Source: Caldifarciminota bacterium
Lineage (GTDB): Bacteria; Hydrothermota; Tepidihabitantia; SM23-42
DNA: 6,575 nucleotides
NCBI GenBank assembly: GCA_023128195.1
Contig: JAGMEL010000458.1
Coordinates: 1-6,575, forward strand
Reading direction: 5' to 3'
Below the pieces are notes generated by a model that was not told the origin of the DNA, searched no databases, and was given only the letters and a program-made list of their open reading frames with translations. Position 1 is the stretch's first letter. Each line of letters begins with the position of its first letter. Positions 5,644 through 6,575 of the stretch are shown here, in pieces. A program made the translations under genes and the position numbers.

Positions 5644-6198
5644 TTAAAATTTATCTAGCACTAAATCAACTAACTTTTCCTTCTCTTCTTCTTCTTCAGG
5701 TATCTTTTCAAGTTCCTTCTCAAGATTTTCAATATCATACTCTAATGTTATGAGTGTCTCAGGAACTGATAATGTTGAACTTAAATTTTCATTTAAAAAA
5801 TTCCTGTTAAACATGCGTGGTTTTTCTTTCCAGTTAACTCTTCTTTTATGAGCATAATGTAGTCCATTTGGATCACCTAATTTGTCTTTGTCATTAAAAA
5901 AGTAGTCACTAACAACCTCACCAACTGCAACTATAGTATTGGAGGATTTATAAGCAATAACATAATCACCAATTTTTATCTTATCTTTAAACCTTGATAA
6001 CACACTTGTAGCTTCTTTTACATTCTCGCCTTTTGGTAATTTATCTTTACATACTTTTTTTAATTCTCCCTTTTTCATATTAGTAATATCACCTACCTCA
6101 TACCATCCAACTGCTAACACATTTGTTCTTAAAAATTGCTCAGCATACATGTCTTGTTTTTTATGTCCTATTACAACCCTCTGAATATATTTCTTCAT
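5644..6198 (-). CDS. Stand-alone PUA/EVE-like domain protein, possible modified-base reader
   Basis: A 184-residue soluble protein with no signal or membrane segment. Residues 1-150 resemble the PUA/EVE-like domains found at the N-termini of Mrr- and McrB-type restriction proteins. Seen here: LAVGWYEVGDI (28-38), a basic helical region, KIGDYVIAYKSSNTIVAVGEV (75-95) with an aromatic DYFF after it, and HYAHKRRVNW (114-123). Conserved aromatics such as W32, Y33, Y99 and W123 could line a base-binding pocket. Residues 152-184 are a glutamate-rich, probably coiled-coil tail. Relatives often carry a nuclease or AAA ATPase after this domain, and here nothing follows, so it is either a free-standing reader or a remnant of a larger system. 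AAAGGAA (6204-6210) supports the ATG. The family match is from memory of its patterns, not a search. There is no clear link to sugar uptake. Confidence 0.65.
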   Translation of the reverse strand: MKKYIQRVVIGHKKQDMYAEQFLRTNVLAVGWYEVGDITNMKKGELKKVCKDKLPKGENVKEATSVLSRFKDKIKIGDYVIAYKSSNTIVAVGEVVSDYFFNDKDKLGDPNGLHYAHKRRVNWKEKPRMFNRNFLNENLSSTLSVPETLITLEYDIENLEKELEKIPEEEEEKEKLVDLVLDKF

Positions 6199-6207
6199 AA
6201 TAATTCC

Positions 6208-6250
6208 TTTCTGATAATAATATAATTTTTACATATTATTTTTCTGATAA
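6208..6250. repeat. Direct repeat flanking the EVE-like gene promoter
   Basis: TTTCTGATAA occurs exactly at 6208-6217 and 6241-6250, a 33-base spacing close to three helical turns. The upstream copy sits between the -35 and -10 boxes. The other overlaps the Shine-Dalgarno, reading TTATCAGAAA on the coding strand. It could be a regulator site or a translational control site. Confidence 0.35.
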
Positions 6251-6260
6251 ATTATGTAAA
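6233..6260 (-). promoter_or_regulatory. Likely promoter of the EVE-like gene
   Basis: On the minus strand TTTACA (6255-6260) is one base off the -35 consensus, followed by a 16-base spacer and TAATAT (6233-6238). Transcription would start near 6226, giving a leader of about 28 bases. In such A/T-rich DNA the -10 call is moderate. An alternative TATAAT further upstream at about 6315-6320 has only a poor -35. Confidence 0.45.
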
Positions 6261-6370
6261 CCTAATTTTATATTTTTACTTTAATATTCCTCTCTCTTCT
6301 ATAAAATAAGGTAATTATAATAATTCTATGAACAGGTAAATATTGGTGAAATGATGATGTGACTATATAT

Positions 6371-6401
6371 CTAATGTTATGTAAAGTAGCATAACAATTA
6401 G
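6371..6401 (-). terminator. Hairpin overlapping the stop of the upstream partial gene, possible terminator
   Basis: Arms 6371-6381 (CTAATGTTATG) and 6390-6401 pair over 11 bases with one bulged base at 6397 and an eight-base loop. The stop codon of the upstream reading frame (6398-6400) lies within the 5' arm of the RNA. The minus-strand tail is ATATATAGTC, not a T-run, so intrinsic termination would be inefficient. Confidence 0.35.
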
Positions 6402-6575
6402 ACTAATTTTTCAAAGAAATTAACGAATTTCATTAACTTATTTTTTTCTTCATTTATTTTATTAATATGCCATTGCTTATTATTAATTGTATTCCACAAT
6501 TTTACATGGACTGTTAAATGTGGTCTCCATTGCTTTTTTTCAAGAGTTTTTCTAATTATTTCGATTAGAGCATTT
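6398..6575 (-). CDS. C-terminal 58 residues of an unrecognised protein, partial
   Basis: The frame is open from the window edge to TAA at 6398-6400. The 58 residues are charged and helical, with balanced lysines, glutamates, tryptophans and histidines, and look like real protein rather than A/T-rich noise. Near the top is a helix (ALIEIIRKTLEKK) followed by QWRPHLTVHVKLW. A helix followed by aromatic-x-PHxT resembles the second HxT motif of 2H phosphoesterases (the 2'-5' RNA ligase/LigT group), but one motif in a fragment is thin evidence. The rest (KINEEKNKLMKFVNFFEKLV) is probably a terminal amphipathic helix. About 200 bases separate it from the EVE-like gene on the same strand. That gap holds the hairpin and promoter listed separately and no gene. 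Confidence 0.5.
   Translation of the reverse strand, partial: NALIEIIRKTLEKKQWRPHLTVHVKLWNTINNKQWHINKINEEKNKLMKFVNFFEKLV

Noticed and set aside
1..6575. CRISPR array, tRNA or insertion sequence
   Set aside because: No regularly spaced repeats, no tRNA-like cloverleaf segments, and no transposase or terminal inverted repeats with target duplications were seen.

Overview
The window looks like chromosomal DNA from a low-GC anaerobic bacterium. Most genes have Shine-Dalgarno sequences of the AAGGAGG type, the substrate-binding protein is a lipoprotein, and intergenic DNA is extremely AT-rich. I cannot name the species. Every gene I can support is on the minus strand, so transcription runs from high to low coordinates. 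There are no tRNA, rRNA, CRISPR or insertion-sequence signatures.

Layout in order of transcription: (1) 6575-6398, the C-terminal end of an unrecognised protein. (2) 6198-5644, a stand-alone PUA/EVE-like protein of the kind often fused to restriction enzymes, with its own promoter. (3) 5510-4758, a DeoR/GlpR-type repressor, also with its own promoter. (4) 4757-4416, a 342-base control region holding a consensus promoter (TTGACA-N16-TATAAT), a helically phased direct repeat over that promoter, and a structured leader with an extra perfect Shine-Dalgarno and tiny reading frames. (5) 4415-637, a three-gene ribose-type (CUT2) ABC importer: lipoprotein binding protein, double-ATPase subunit and permease. 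(6) 563-1, the start of a tandem-domain VOC (glyoxalase/dioxygenase fold) protein running off the window.

The importer and VOC gene read as one operon: gaps are 34-85 bases and the strand is shared. The likely model is that the DeoR-type protein senses a phosphorylated sugar or sugar-derived metabolite and controls the importer promoter. A stable stem-loop after the binding-protein gene would let that protein be made in excess over the membrane components. The substrate cannot be read from the sequence, because no kinase or catabolic enzyme other than the VOC protein is in view.

Base composition changes sharply at the control region. Hand counts of single 60-base lines gave 43-45% GC in the transporter and 30-32% in the regulator and the EVE-like gene, with 12% in the gap. 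The operon may therefore have a different history from its upstream neighbours. The most interesting material is in the 4416-4757 control region and in the possible defence-related pair upstream of the regulator.
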